A stretch of DNA of 64,000 nucleotides from Haematobia irritans (GCF_050003625.1 NC_134400.1:58904066-58968065); one strand, 5' to 3'. Positions 20,311-32,535 are shown, counted from the stretch's first letter. Notes: generated by a model not told the origin, from the sequence alone. Numbers and translations are program-made.

Positions 20311-22426
20311 ACATTTTTTTTTTGTTTTTTTTTTTTTTTTTAATTTACACATTTATATTTATACTATATTAATTTTTTTAAATGAAACATCGAAATGTGC
20401 GTTATTAAAGATTTATAGTCAGTAACAGTGCTTGATATAAACGAAATTGAATGATTTTTGGATAAAATATTATTTTTTATTGCGAAAATAACAATCTTGT
20501 AATAAAAAACTGTTTTTGTACAAAACTTTAAAATTGTGAAGGAATTCAAAAACTAACAAAAGAAGAACGTGGAGTCGAGTATACACATACATACATAATT
20601 TTATAATATAAACATAAATTTATTTAGGAGTGAACAGTTTTTTACTAGCATTTAACACCATCGCTCTTAAATTCCTTTTATTTTTCTTTAATAATTCATT
20701 TTAAAGAAAATAAACTTTTTAAATTGTTTTAGCTGTAAAAGTCGAACTTAATGCCCGCTTTTATATTTGATGGTGTCCGTTAACTCCTCGTGGACTACTT
20801 TTTAATAAAGAGAAACTAAACTTTGTTTTTTTACATTTTACTGTGTAATTTTTCACTAGTTCCTCCTTATTTCATTTTACCGTCCCAACTCTAAAAAGAG
20901 TATAGTGCCCTTTCGTTATTTTTATGAAGACCCCTGATTTCTTTTAACGAACCAAGAAAAAAATAATGCCAAAATGATAAACAAAACACATGTCCACACA
21001 TACATAAAATGCTGCTCTCAAGGCGAAAACATAAGCTGTTTGTTTTTCAAATGTCTATTCTCTTGGTTCAGAATGTATATTCTCTTTATTCAAATTAAAT
21101 AATATTTAGACTTAAACATATCAAATTTTTGGCCTTATCATAAAACAGTTTTCCGAAACAACATACAAGCGGTTTCACAGAAATTGTTCTCTTTTGACTC
21201 TTTTGCTGTGTTATATTGATATCTTTCGTCAACTCTCCCGGTTTCCATCTCTATTTCTCTCTATACTCTCTCTGTCGCTTTGAATAAAATATCACAACAT
21301 ATGTATGTTTAGTTGAAATTTGTAAATTTATATATGTTTGTATTCACACATATGATTTTTATGAAACATTCATGCCCCAAACATAATATATTCTAACATA
21401 TTAACACAGATGTCCCAAACATTTAGTGTTAGTTTAGGAAAATTACATGTTCGCACTTAAATATATTGTGGTTTAAAATCGTGCCCGAAACACATTTTGT
21501 TTATATCGGAACATATGAAAAACATATTTTTCTAACAGTGCAGTTAAAAGAACATGGTCACAATATAAAATGTTTTGATCTTTATGAAAAAAAAACTTTT
21601 TTCGTCGTCGAAAAAAGGACGCCACTTGAGAAAAGAAAACACAATATTAATTTTATTTATTTATAAATTAAATCAATGTTTATTTGTATTTATGTTATAA
21701 TGTCGTGCAAGCAAACATCATATATTTTTACACACTCTATTTTGGTTCAATTTCAATAATAAGAAATCATTCAATATTTACTTGTGCCCATCAAATGTAT
21801 CAACGCAGACATCATGTAACTACAAATAAAAATAAATTATACCATATATCAGAATGCAGAACAAAAACCAGGTACATTTTTTCAATTACACTTTCTTTTT
21901 TTTATTCACATAAAACCACGTGCCACTTCTGAATAAATAAATAAACACAAAACACAGAAATTCCGTATTCTCCGTCCATTCGAAGAAACAATCAACACAC
22001 GACTGACGGGCAAAATGAAAATCGTGTGTACCTGTCAATGTTTTTATAAAATTCTTTTCGCTGCAAAAAAAAATTAAATGGACACGAAAACAATGTACAT
22101 GGTCTTTATGGTCACATAATGATTCTAGACTGTCTATACGTTACCTATAAAAAATACTTTTTTCCCTGCAAAAAAGTAAAAATATTGAATGGTCAGGTAC
22201 ATGATTTTCCCAACCATGTAATGGTCTCAAATTCTACCATTTAAATAATAGGACATGTTTGCGTCATCTGGGAACCATTCAAATGCTTATTGCCAACATA
22301 TATTTTTCTCCGCTCGAAAATTATTTTTAAAAAGACAAAATACATGGTTTTCGCGACAATTACATACTCTAGATAAGCATTAAACGGATGCGGCACCCAT
22401 GTCCAAACATGTTTTTTCTGTGCGTG

Positions 22427-23408
22427 TATAAAGTGCGATGACCGTTTGCATAAGTTCAATATGAACTAAAGCAAATGAAAATTTTCGTACGATTCTCAAA
22501 AATAGTAAGAATGAACTACTGTATGGTTAAAATGGGCATGATTTGGGGCCAATGATTTTATTCTTAAATTTTAGTTCATTTCTTCTTCTATAAGAGGGTA
22601 TAATTTAACTGTAGTTCACAGTTAAAAAGTACAACAGGGCAAGTACAACAGGGAAATGTATGTTATTTTCATTTTTTAATTCAATTGGCAGTTCATTAAA
22701 TAATTTAAGCCTATTATATAATAATAAATATAAAAAATATAAACTCTTAAACAATTGCAAAAAAATATTTCTTCGACTGGTAAAATAATTATAAATAAAT
22801 AAATAGTAGAAAATTATTATTTATTTATTTATAATTTCATTAAATAATTTAAGCCTATTATATAATAATAAATATAAAAAATATAAACTCTTAAACAATT
22901 GCAAAAAAATATTTCTTCGACTGGTAAAATAATTATAAATAAATAAATAATCGAAAATTATACAATTGATTGTCTCTAATAAAAAATTTAATTTTCTACA
23001 AAAATCAATCAAATTTTTAATTGAAGCAATTAAAAATTAAGTGAAAGTGCCGAAGAAAACATTGCTTTTTTAACCAAGAATATTTTTTATTTCTAATTAC
23101 TTCTATGATTAATACTATCGTGAGTTAAAAGTTTAATTGGAAATACGTTGGTGGTATTTTTTTTCTGTGTATGGTCTACTATGAGTTTTTAATTTATTTT
23201 TAGGTTTTTGCACAAAAAATTTTGTTTACTTTTTTATCACGAAATGAATTGAACCAATTAAAAAATTAATCGACACTATTATTTATTTATAGTTTAATTA
23301 ATTATAAATGAGTAATGATACAATAGACAGTTTATTGGCATAATTTAAAAATTAATTGAATCGATTGTAAATTCCGAATTAATTAAGTATTTTTGTAATT
23401 TGTGATTA
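22427..23408. other. AT-rich spacer
   Basis: Contains the tandem duplication listed separately and AATTGATT-type words from about 22980 to 23400. No gene is seen. Confidence 0.4.
22692..22955. repeat. 144-bp tandem duplication
   Basis: Two nearly identical units begin TTCATTAAATAATTTAAGCC at 22692 and 22836. The second ends about 22955. AT-rich and non-coding. Confidence 0.85.
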
Positions 23409-24554
23409 CACTGAATAAAAAGCATACTCGGTTCCAAAGATTTTGTCTTTACTTTAAAAAATTTGGTATTGATTCCGAGCCATTTTCCTGGTTTTAACAA
23501 CGCTTTGGGGAAATCTCAAAATGTGAAGTAAAATTTAGTTCAATTTTCGTACGAGTTCGTTTATTCTTCATATAAAACAGTTTACTTTTTTCGGTGCAAC
23601 TACACAGAAATTCGAAATTAAAGTAACCCTAAATTTAACTTATTTTTATTGCAATAATATTATTTGTTTGTAGTTAAAATTTTAATATCTTTTTTAATTT
23701 TCCTGATCTTAGTGAAATTGATGTGTATGAAGATAAATTCGAATTTGAAATTTGCAGCAAAAACTTAGCCAAGACACAAACCAGCACTAAAAATATTTTA
23801 CAAATTCGAACTTAGGATTTCAAATTCGAATTTGAATTTTTAGTATTTGGCTTATTATTAAGCCGCGTGCGATATAGAGAGTAGGCTCATTGGAAAGGGC
23901 CTGAGCTCAGCTTTCATAATCACAAAAGTCTTCATTAGAAAAGTATTTGTGAAAAGCTCAAATTGGAAAACAAAGAAGCGGAGAATACAAGTAAGGATAC
24001 TTTTAAGACACAATTCTCTTTTAAATTTAGGTTTTGTGTACTTGCTTCTAGGAAGCAAATTTTAATTTTTCGCTTTCTCAGCTTATTTTCTTCATATGCT
24101 ATCAAAGTCCTTTAAAAACGAGATAACGGAAACTTTATTTTCCAAATTAGGACTCGACTTCCAGTATAAATTATGCTATGTTTGAAGTAAAAAACTTCTT
24201 TAAAATAAAGTTTTGAAAAACATGTCCTATATTTGAACGATTTTTTGCTTTGTAGTCAAGATGCAAAAAGACAACAAATTTAAAGACAATTTCAATATAT
24301 TTAAAGAATTTTTCTGAATTATTAAAGTCAAGTTGACCTTAGCCTATAAATTTTTTCTTTCATATTAAGATACCCATTTGTAAGTCAAATCACTTAATTA
24401 TAAGTGCAATACGACTTCATTGAAAAGTTTATCGACTTTTGGACAAGGAAAATAACTTTATTTTAGAAAAATGTGTGTTCTATGCTAAGCAAAATTTGTA
24501 TTCGTATTTTAAAGACATGAAATCTTTGACGTCAAGACAATATTTTTTTCAGTG
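23409..24554 (+). mobile_element. CACTG...CAGTG interspersed repeat, copy 2
   Basis: It begins CACTGAATAAAAAGC and ends TATTTTTTTCAGTG with TA on both flanks (23407-23408 and 24555-24556). It matches 4896-5542 but carries ~490 bp of extra sequence at about 23483-23972. It gives the clearest boundaries for the family. It is non-coding. Confidence 0.68.
23483..23972. repeat. Insertion within the CACTG repeat
   Basis: This sequence is absent from copy 1. Its right part (about 23740-23965) is the inverted counterpart of 30780-30985, including the GCCGCGTGCGATATAGAG phrase and the AAATTCGAATTTG palindromic words. The exact ends and target duplication are not clear. Confidence 0.5.
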
Positions 24555-24556
24555 TA

Positions 24557-25172
24557 ATGCTATCTACTTCTACAATTATTAGAGTAAAAGAAATTTTCTC
24601 CAATCATAACAGTTCCACGAACTAAAATAAGGTTATTTTGGTTTTAGTAAAATAGAGGGTTCACTTTTTTGTGTGTTACGAAAGCTTTCATTCGTATTTA
24701 AAGCTAAGGAAAATGTATACAAATCTAATTAAAACGAAATTTCGAAAAAATAAAAGCCCAATCTGATTAGAATTCGAGTGACTACTTTTTCAGATTTACG
24801 GATTGAAGTTCTTGCATTAACGTTGATAAAATAATTAACTTTAAGCAGATAATTTTACTCAATTGATGTACATTGTCGTTATCATTTAGTCAATATTTAA
24901 TGTAGGAGTTTCCAAAAATATTCAAAATAAATGTGCATAAATATACACTCAAAAAAAGTTTACTTGGATCCAACTATTTTGACCTTCCCTTAAGGATTTT
25001 TGTATTGATTCCGAGCCAAATATTCGGCTTCTTTAAAATAAAGAAATTATTTAGCGACCAATCTGGCTTTAAATCTAGGACCAATAAGATTAAAATTAGG
25101 TACAGATCTCATTTATCAATTTTTCATTCTCTTTTCGGGGTTTATTGATATATGTACTCACACATATAATTT
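24557..25172. other. AT-rich spacer with a degenerate CACTG-family piece
   Basis: At 24944-25040 the phrases ACTCAAAAAAAGTTTAC and GATTCCGAGCC mark a diverged family member. No gene is seen. Confidence 0.4.
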
Positions 25173-27192
25173 TCAATACCCTGCATCATAGGATGGGGGT
25201 ATATTAACTTTGTCATTCCGTTTGTAACACATCGAAATATTGCTCTAAGACCCCATAAAGTATATATATTCTGGGTCGTGGTGAAGTTCTGAGTCGATCT
25301 AAGCATGTCCGTCCGTCCGTCCGTCCGTCCGTCAGTCCGTCTGTTGAAATCACGCTAACTTCCGAACGAAACAAGCTATCGACTTGAAACTTGGCACAAG
25401 TAGTTGTTATCGATGTAGGTCGGACGGTATTGAAAATGGGCCATATCGGTCCACTTTTACGTATAGCCCCCATATAAAGGGACCCTCAGATTTGGCTTGT
25501 GTAGCCTCTAAAAGAAGCATATTTCATCCGATCCGGCTGAAATTTGGTATATGGTGTTGGTATATGGTCTCTAACAACCATGCAAAAATTGGTCCACATC
25601 GGTCCATAATTATATATAGCCCCCATGTAAACCGATCCCCAGATTTGGCTTGCCGAGCCTCAAAGAGAAGAAAATTTCATCCGATCCTCTGAAATTTGGT
25701 ACATGATGTTGGTATATGGTCTCTAACAACCATGCAAAAATTGGTCCATATCGGTCCTTAATTATATATAGCCCCCATATAAACCGATCACCAGATTTCG
25801 CTTGTGGAGCCTCTAAGAGAAGCATATTTCATCCGATCCGACTGAAATTTGGTACATGGTGTTGGTATATAGTATATGCAAAAATTGGTCCACATCGGTC
25901 CATAATTATATATAGCCCCCATATAAACCGATCTCAGATTTGGCTTGCGGAGCCTCAAAGAGAAGCAAATTTCATCCGATACGGCTGAAATTTGGTACAT
26001 GATGTTGGTATATGGTCTCTAACAACCATGCAAAAATTGGTCCACATCGGTCCATAATTATATATAGCGCCCATATAAACCGATCCCCAGATTTGGGTTG
26101 CGGAGCCTCAAAGAGAAGCAAATTTCATCCGATCCGCCTGAAATTTGGTACATTATATTGGTATATGGTCTCTAACAACCATGGAAAAATTGGTCCACAT
26201 CGGTTCATAATTATATATAGCCCCCATATAAACCGATCCCCAGATTTGGCTTGCGAAGTCTCCAACAGAAGCAAATTTCATCCAATCCGGTTGTAATTTG
26301 GAACATGGTGTTAGTATATGATCTTTAACAACCGTGCCAGAATTGGTCCATATCGGTCCATAATTATATATAGCCCCCATATAAAACGTTCTCCAGATTT
26401 GACCTCCGGAGCCTCTTGGAGGAGCAAAATTCATCCGATCCGGTTCAAATTAGGAACGTGGTGTTATTATATGGTCGCTAACAACCATACCAAAATTGGT
26501 CCAATGACACAAAAATTGGGCCATATCGGTTCATAATCATGGTTGCCATTAGAGCCAAAAATAATTTACCAAATTTTTATTTCTATAGAAAATTTTGTCA
26601 AAATTTTATTTCTAGAGAAAATTTTGTTAAAATTTTATTCGGTTCATAATAAAATTTTCATCATTGTCAGAATTTTATTTCTATAAAAAATTTTGTCAAA
26701 ATTTTATTTCTATAGAAAATTTTGTTCAAATTTTATTCGGTTCATAATCATGGTTGCCACTCGAGCCAAAAATAATCTGCCAAGATTTTATTTCTATAGA
26801 AATTTTTTTTTTAAATTTTATTTCTGTAGAAATTTTTGTCAAAATTTTCTTTCTATAGACAATTTTGTCAAAATTTTTATTTCTATAGAAAATTTTGTGA
26901 AAATTTTATTTCTATCGAAAATTTTGTTAAAATTTTATTTCTATTTTTTCAAACTGAATTATATACGTATTGGATCGATCTTTTTTGATTTAATATATAC
27001 CACGTATGGACTTTCATACAATTTAGAAGATGGTGTTAGGAGGTTTTAAGATACCTTGCCATCGGCAGGCGTTACCGCAACTTAGGTCATTCGATTGTGG
27101 ATGGCAGTGTTTAGAAGAGGTTTCTAAGCAATCCATGATGGAGGGTACATAAGCTTCGGCCTGGCCGAACTTACGGCCGTATATACTTGTTT
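25173..27192 (+). mobile_element. mini-me/DINE-1-like element, family A, copy 3
   Basis: This is the longest copy. It has an ATCATAGGATGGGGG start, a GTCC tract at about 25307-25330, and about eight ~150-bp units (25400-26540). A minisatellite of AAAATTTTATTTCTATAG words follows (26560-26950). The right end is the GGCC hairpin and ACTTGT. The open frames of 70-102 codons here are unit translations, not genes. Confidence 0.75.
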
Positions 27193-28150
27193 CTGATTCA
27201 ATCACGAAAGTAATTGGTGCATTGAAATGTCTTCAATCACAGAAATGGTTTCAATTAAAAAATGAATTGAAGGTCAATTAAAAAATTAAGTGATACTATT
27301 AATTTTTGTGATTGATTTTTGTTTCAATTAAAAAATTTTTCTGAATCAATTAAATTTTTAATTAAATATATTTTAAAACTGAATTAAAAGTTTATTTGGA
27401 AAAATTTTCGTGAAATTTTTTCTGTGCACGTTCAAACAAATGCCGGTAAAAATCCAAATTATATAATTCAAAGTAAAAAATGTTTTCTTAATTAAAAAAA
27501 AATGTTCAAAGACGCTAAATCTTCAAATAAGCCTATATTTGAAGCGATGTTATCTTAAATCTAAAGTGTCAATATTTCAGGTAATTTAAGGACAATTTCT
27601 TTAAATCAAAAATGTTTTTCTTTACTTTAAGGAATTTTAGCTTTAGTTCACAGATATACGACTTTAACGTAGGGAAGCAAATTTACAAAATTTGTGTCCT
27701 AAATTTAATGAAAAAAAAAATTGAAGCAAAGATTATAAACTTTCATTTACTTAAAATTTCATTATTTAAAGAAATTTGTCCTTAATATTTTGTACATTTC
27801 GCTTCTTAAAATTTAGGTTGCATAATCTTAAATATTACGTAAATATTTTTTCAGCGTATATTAAGACAATTATATTTATTAAGAAAGGTTGTTGAAACTT
27901 CGACAAAAAACATCGAACTCATTGAGTACATAACATTTTGCCTTTTGAAAATAATTTATTCATTTAAAAAAATAACCGCGAAACTTAGCTTCAGTTTTCA
28001 GTTCATTTTTATGGTTATTTTTTAAATGAAACCTAATTTGCTACTTGCTTTTTTAATAAATTATTTTCAAAATACAAAACTCTATTCAACGTTTATTGTA
28101 CAACTACATTTTATTGGAAAAGTACGCGAACACACTTTATATAAAATCAA
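27193..28150. other. AT-rich spacer, AATTGATT-type repeat at left
   Basis: 27193-27430 resembles the outer parts of the 819-2925 element and ends TTTTTTCTGTGCACG. The rest (27431-28150) includes a degenerate CACTG-family segment ending ATTTTTTCAGCG near 27855. No gene is seen. Confidence 0.4.
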
Positions 28151-28155
28151 CTTAG

Positions 28156-28586
28156 TGTGTAAATATAACCATAGCGATAGGCGGTAGGCGAACACTTATT
28201 TACGTGTATTTCTTATGGGAAGCCCAAAATCCGCGACGGAATACCGTGACGGCTAGCGGCGTGTCGCTAAATTAAAACTTATTCTAACTCCTTGGCGAAA
28301 ACTGGTATAGTGTTGCCATCGCTTATCAATTTTTTTAACTCACCACTAGGAATTGCTGTTGCCTGGAGAAGTGTAGATTATTTTTTCTTGAAATAACTCA
28401 ACAAATAACAAGCCATTGTATGTTTTTATTCAACTTCATTGTTTAATATTGTCAAAGCGTGCTGTATTGACAACAAAAACGCTAGGAAACGTGAAAAAGG
28501 GAATTATTCGCCGTCGAGCTTATTGTATTTGCCGTAGCGGCAAAAATGTTTCGCCTACCGCCTATCGCTATGGTTATATTTACACA
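28156..28586. mobile_element. MITE with perfect 37-bp inverted ends and CTTAG duplication
   Basis: The terminal 37 bp on each side are exact inverted copies, starting TGTGTAAATATAACCATAGC and continuing through GATAGGCGGTAGGCGAA. Direct repeats CTTAG flank it (28151-28155 and 28587-28591). It is non-coding. The perfect ends suggest recent activity. The superfamily was not recognised. Confidence 0.85.
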
Positions 28587-28699
28587 CTTAGCCGAGCACA
28601 AAATATGTGAGAACCGTTATGTTGCATTTGCTACTAACACGTTGTTGTATACTCTCAGAAAAAGTAGGCAAATGAAAAGAGAGTTAAAGAGAAAATAAA

Positions 28700-28954
28700 A
28701 GATTTCTTCTCTGCCTCATTCTCGAATTTCACAATTTAAGTTTAACGCAGAAGTAGCTTAACGACACATTGTTTATTTCAAATTAGAAAATATATGATAT
28801 ATATGTTTAATTTCGCACATTTGTAGCTTTGTGAACATTTTAAATCGATATACTAGTCAAGGATTACTATTAAATAGCTGTAAAGTTTAAATTAGTTTGA
28901 TGGAATAAAGAAAAGTTTCTGCAATGCATATGTGCAAAGAACATGTTGGATTAG
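28700..28954 (+). other. Possible 5' exon of an unrecognised gene
   Basis: The region ends at a strong donor (TTAG/GTGAGT at 28954/28955). It is followed 81 bp later by a T-rich tract and acceptor TTCTTTAG (28955-29035 as intron). The 5' end is not visible. It is listed because it precedes the exon at 29063. Confidence 0.3.
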
Positions 28955-29062
28955 GTGAGTTAGGTCACTATTGTTATGAAACTTCTTTCCGAAATGTTTT
29001 TGTTTTATTTTTTTTGTTATCGATTTGTTCTTTAGAACCGCTCGCTGTCAATAAATACGGTC

Positions 29063-29160
29063 ATGTTGTTTAAATTGGTTAAACGAACTTTTCCAAATGT
29101 TGTACCATCAAATTGGGAAAATATTACCCATATTGGTTCGAATGCAGAAATAGTCTATAA
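29063..29160 (+). CDS. Candidate first coding exon of an unrecognised gene
   Basis: The ATG at 29063 opens a coding-like frame (MLFKLVKRTFPNVVPSNW, then ...SNAEIVYN). It lies 27 bp after a good acceptor at 29035. Codon use and residue mix look like a real protein. No family is recognised. The expected donor after VYN would be at 29161, where the sequence is TAATAT rather than GTAATAT. The gene may therefore be dead, or a different donor is used. The next exon begins with the same bases at both 29213 and 32046. Confidence 0.35.
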
Positions 29161-29379
29161 TAATATATATTTATAATTATAAATATTTTCATCATTATTG
29201 TTTTGATTTCAGCTTAAAACCATCAATGTATGAAGAAACTACGGAATCATTTTCAGTAAATCTGATGCAATATATCTAAAAATTTTAATCATGTTTAAAA
29301 TTACGATTGCTTTTGCTAGTTTTCGTAAAATATACATAAGCTCGTAAAATTTATATCCACAAAAATTATGAATTATAAA

Positions 29380-29660
29380 GAAAATTTCGTTAAAATAACG
29401 AAATATATATGAAGAACTTTTAATGAAAAAAAAATCGTAGATTCGTAAAAAGTTCTTCACAAAAAATACGAAAACGAATGAAAATTTCGTAGTTTCAATG
29501 AAGAATTGTTAATGTAGAAGTTTTCGTAAAAAAATCGTAATTTCGTAAAATGTTCTTCACAAAAATTACGAAAATGAATGAAAATTTCGTTCTTTTAATG
29601 AAGAATTTATGTAGAATAGTCAATGAAGAATTTTTCGTTAAATCTACGAAGGGAATTCTT
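29380..29660. repeat. ~115-bp tandem repeat rich in CGTAA
   Basis: About two and a half units carry phrases such as AAAATTCGT-free spacers, GTTCTTCACAAAAA and ATGAAAATTTCGT. They repeat at about 29440, 29555 and, partially, 29620. The first part is inverted-like. It is non-coding. Confidence 0.55.
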
Positions 29661-29669
29661 TCGGTGTAT

Positions 29670-30430
29670 CGTAATCAATTACACTTTAATTGAATTAATT
29701 AATTGAATTGAATTAATTAAATTTGCGGACAAAATGATTAGGAACCGCGAATATATTTTAAATTAAAGTTTTAATTAATAATTTAATTTAAAATCTATTT
29801 AATCACAATTTAATTGATTTCATTATTTATTTAGTTAAAACAAAAATCAATTGCAAAATTGAATTGGAACAACTAATTTTTTTTAGTTGTTATAGATTGA
29901 TATTATCATTTTCGTGATAGAAAAAAATTTAATTAAAAATTGATTGGAACAATTAATTTTGCGATATATCAAAATTTTGTTTTTCGCATTCAAACGCAGT
30001 GAAAATAAAAGTTTATTGATAAATATCAGCTGTTCCCAAAGTGTGAGTCCTACGCAGAAAAAATATCTTCAACACATTTCCTTTGAAAAAGTTGATAGAA
30101 GTTGAAAAATTTTCCAATTAATAAATTAATAGATGCAATTAACTTTTTAATCAAGATGGAAACATTAAATTAATTAATAATCTCAAAATTTTTAAGTAAA
30201 AAACTAATTGATACAATTAACTTTTTAATGAAAAAATTAATTGAGTTTTGCAATCAACATCAATGAAATTCTTAATTTAGTCATTTAAAAAATTAATTCA
30301 AATTTGCTCTTGATATCAATTAATTTTTTAATGTCATTTTCGTGATTTAAGAAATTTCAATTAAATAATTAAATGTATCAATTAATTTCGTGATTGAATC
30401 AGAAAAAAAAAACATTTTTGTGTGTATACA
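29670..30430. repeat. AATTGATT/TCAATTAA word array
   Basis: Dense short words in both orientations resemble the outer segments of 819-2925, ending AACATTTTTGTGTGTA. It is probably a diverged or rearranged member of that family. Confidence 0.45.
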
Positions 30431-30499
30431 AAAAAGAATATTGACAATATTGAGAAATTGTTTATCCTTTAAATAAAACTTTAAAATTTAATTACATCT

Positions 30500-30860
30500 A
30501 TATGGTGAAGACTATTGTGGGTCTGAAAGGTGAGCTCAAGCCCTTTCCAATGAGCATAGTCTCTATACCGCACGCGGCTCAGTTTTGGCATAATGGGGCC
30601 GTTGGAAAAATTTGTTCAAAATTTTGTTTTCCAATTTGAGCTTTTCACAAATACTTTGCTAATGAAGACTTTTGTGATTATGAAAGCTGAGCTCAAGCAC
30701 AGTGGGCTCCGTTGTAAAAATTTGTTGAAAAAGCATTTTCAAATTTCCGCTTTTCACAAATACTTTTCTAATGAAGACTTTTGTGATTATGAAAGCTGAG
30801 CTCAAGCCCTTTCCAATGAGCCTAGTCTCTATATCGCACGCGGCTTAGTTTTTAAATAAT
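30500..30860. repeat. Tandem repeat with GAGCTCAAGCCC units
   Basis: Three partial units (about 120-130 bp) share ATGAAGACTTTTGTGATTATG and GAGCTCAAGC. Two also share CTTTCCAATGAGC and the GCACGCGGCT end. A single inverted unit lies in 23855-23965. Confidence 0.6.
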
Positions 30861-30974
30861 AAGCCAAATACTAAAAATCCAAATTCGAATTTGAAATCCT
30901 AAATTCGAATTTGAAAAATATTTTTTTGGTGCTGGTTTGTGTCTCGGCTAAGCTTTTGCTGCAAATTTCAAATT

Positions 30975-31245
30975 CGAATTTATCTTCACACACATTATGT
31001 TTGCTTGTCCTAGTGTGGCTGAAATGCGTCTCTTCCTTAGAAGTTCGTCTAACAACCTAAGTATACCTGGATCAACATTCAGAGTTGTCAGTCCATTTAA
31101 TATAGAGTTCGGATGGACGTTATTGAACGCCCCTTCGATGTCTAGAAACCCCACGATTGTGTATTCTTTGACAGATAGTGAGCATTCAATAATGCCGACT
31201 AGTTCATGTAATGCGGCCCTTCGAGTATGCATGCTGTCGGATTAG
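30975..31245 (-). pseudogene. Non-LTR reverse transcriptase fragment, LOA/I-like
   Basis: About 85 codons read ALHELVGIIE..., then VGFLDIEGAFNNVH, followed by SILNGL. This is the reverse-transcriptase region around catalytic motif A (LDIEGAFN, first catalytic Asp). The wording resembles LOA/I/R1-type LINEs of flies. Both ends are truncated. No other RT motifs are nearby. Subfamily assignment is inference. Confidence 0.75.
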
Positions 31246-32038
31246 TAAAATTACATACCTTATTCTAGTTAATCAACTATTTCAAACTGCTTTCTGCTTA
31301 GGATTTCTTTACTGAAATAAGTAAATGTTATTATATTACACAGAAATTCAACTTAATAAACTGGCTAAACTTAATTGATGAACATTTTTTCCTTTAGTTT
31401 CGAAGGCACTTTTTGCTGGCTGTGGTTAATTAAAATATAGAACATCTAGGAAGTGCTTTTTTGTGCTTTAGAAAAACAAAAAAATTTTAGCTAGCAATTT
31501 CTGGTTGGCCAAAACATTTAGATTTTGACCTTGCCTAAAGGATTTTGGCATTGATTCCGAGCTAAAGATGCGGCTTCTTTAAAACAAAGCCATTTTTATG
31601 GACCCATATAGATTTAAATCTAGGATCAAATTAAAATTAGGATACAGATCGCATTTATAAAGTTTTCATTCAATAGTAAATTTCATAATTTAAAAATCCA
31701 AATTTCTAGTTTAAAAATCCAAATTAAAACTTTAAACCAAAGATAAAAAATCCTCACAATAAATCTTTACTTATAGTTTAAGTGTTTTTATGTGAAATCT
31801 AAAGATTCAATATTACATACGACTTTATCGGAGGGACGCAAATTTCTAAAATATATGTCCTAAATTTAATAAAAAAAAAAAACAAAATGGAAGCAAAGAT
31901 TAAAAATTTTCTTTCAATTAAAATTTCATGATTTTAAAGAAATTTGTCTTAAATTTACCTCGTTAATACCTCTTAAATATTTTTTGAGTATATCAAAGTC
32001 TTACGACATAAATCTAATTCGCTTTTTTTTGTTTTTAC
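31246..32038. other. AT-rich spacer with a degenerate CACTG-family piece
   Basis: 31490-31990 contains GATTCCGAGC and ends ATTTTTTGAGTATA, a diverged member of the CACTG family. No gene is seen. Confidence 0.35.
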
Positions 32039-32045
32039 ATTTCAG

Positions 32046-32535
32046 CTTAAAACCATATGTCGACTACATTGCACGAGTACTTCTACATTCCTCATCAGTA
32101 GACAAAATTCGTCGAACCTCCCCCCTTGTTAATTACACTCGAAACTGCTCATGGTCTAGTTAGCCCTACATCAACATCTGCAAATATTTTATTTTCCTTT
32201 GTTTATGTTATACGAGTTATTTATATTGAATTAAGGATTCAACCCGGTGAGAGATGATGAACTGATCTAAACAAATTGTGCTAGTGGTATCCATAGATAC
32301 CGACGAATCCTAAGAAGAAGTCTTAATTCTTATTCTTAATACACTGCATTACTTTCTTTTATTTCAGAAAAAAACCCGAATGAAAAATTGCGAGAATAGT
32401 TTTACACAAATGTCATATATACGTCAGCTTGTTGAAGATGGAAACGGATCTGAAATACTGTTCACCAACTACTTCGTTCTTGAATTTGTGCCAACATGGG
32501 TTTCACCAGATGTGAAAAGTCTTCATTTGAGTTGA
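32046..32535 (+). CDS. Candidate downstream exons of the unrecognised gene
   Basis: An acceptor (TTTACATTTCAG, ends 32045) is followed by a frame reading LKPYVDYIARVLLHSSS to a possible donor at 32097/32098 (TCA/GTAGAC). A second acceptor (CTTTTATTTCAG, ends 32367) opens a 55-codon frame ending at TGA 32533-32535. That frame starts KKTRMKNCENSF and ends PDVKSLHLS. The phases match across both junctions and with the exon at 29063 (ending ...VYN). The protein would be about 106 residues. No domain is recognised. The frames look coding; the donor after the first exon is damaged, so this may be a pseudogene. Confidence 0.35.

Larger units (their letters stand above)
19742..21540 (-). mobile_element. 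CACCC...CAGTG element with tRNA-like pair, copy B
   Basis: This is the reverse orientation of copy A. It is flanked by CA on both sides (19740-19741 and 21541-21542). The intact target at about 33984 contains a single CA, proving the 2-bp duplication. It contains a ~110-bp segment of TCTCTCTAT-type sequence (21185-21296) that copy A lacks but 40085-40195 has. It is non-coding apart from two tRNA-like units. Confidence 0.75.
19700..22426 (+). mobile_element. Element G copy 2, split by copy B
   Basis: The segments 19700-19741 and 21541-22426 join to reproduce the phrase GTTTCTTCCAGTTAAAAG found uninterrupted at about 33980. The right end is GTTTTTTCTGTGCGTG followed by TA. With 14129 this defines G ends as CACGCA..AGAA on both sides. 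It is non-coding. Confidence 0.65.
29224..32045. other. ~2.8-kb segment between an 18-bp direct repeat
   Basis: The 18 bp ending in CAGCTTAAAACCAT occur at 29206-29223 and 32039-32056. The intervening sequence splits a candidate exon just after its acceptor. It contains a tandem repeat, AATTGATT-type DNA, a GAGCTCAAGCC repeat and a LOA/I-like reverse-transcriptase fragment. An insertion with an 18-bp duplication is one reading; local duplication is the other. Confidence 0.4.
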
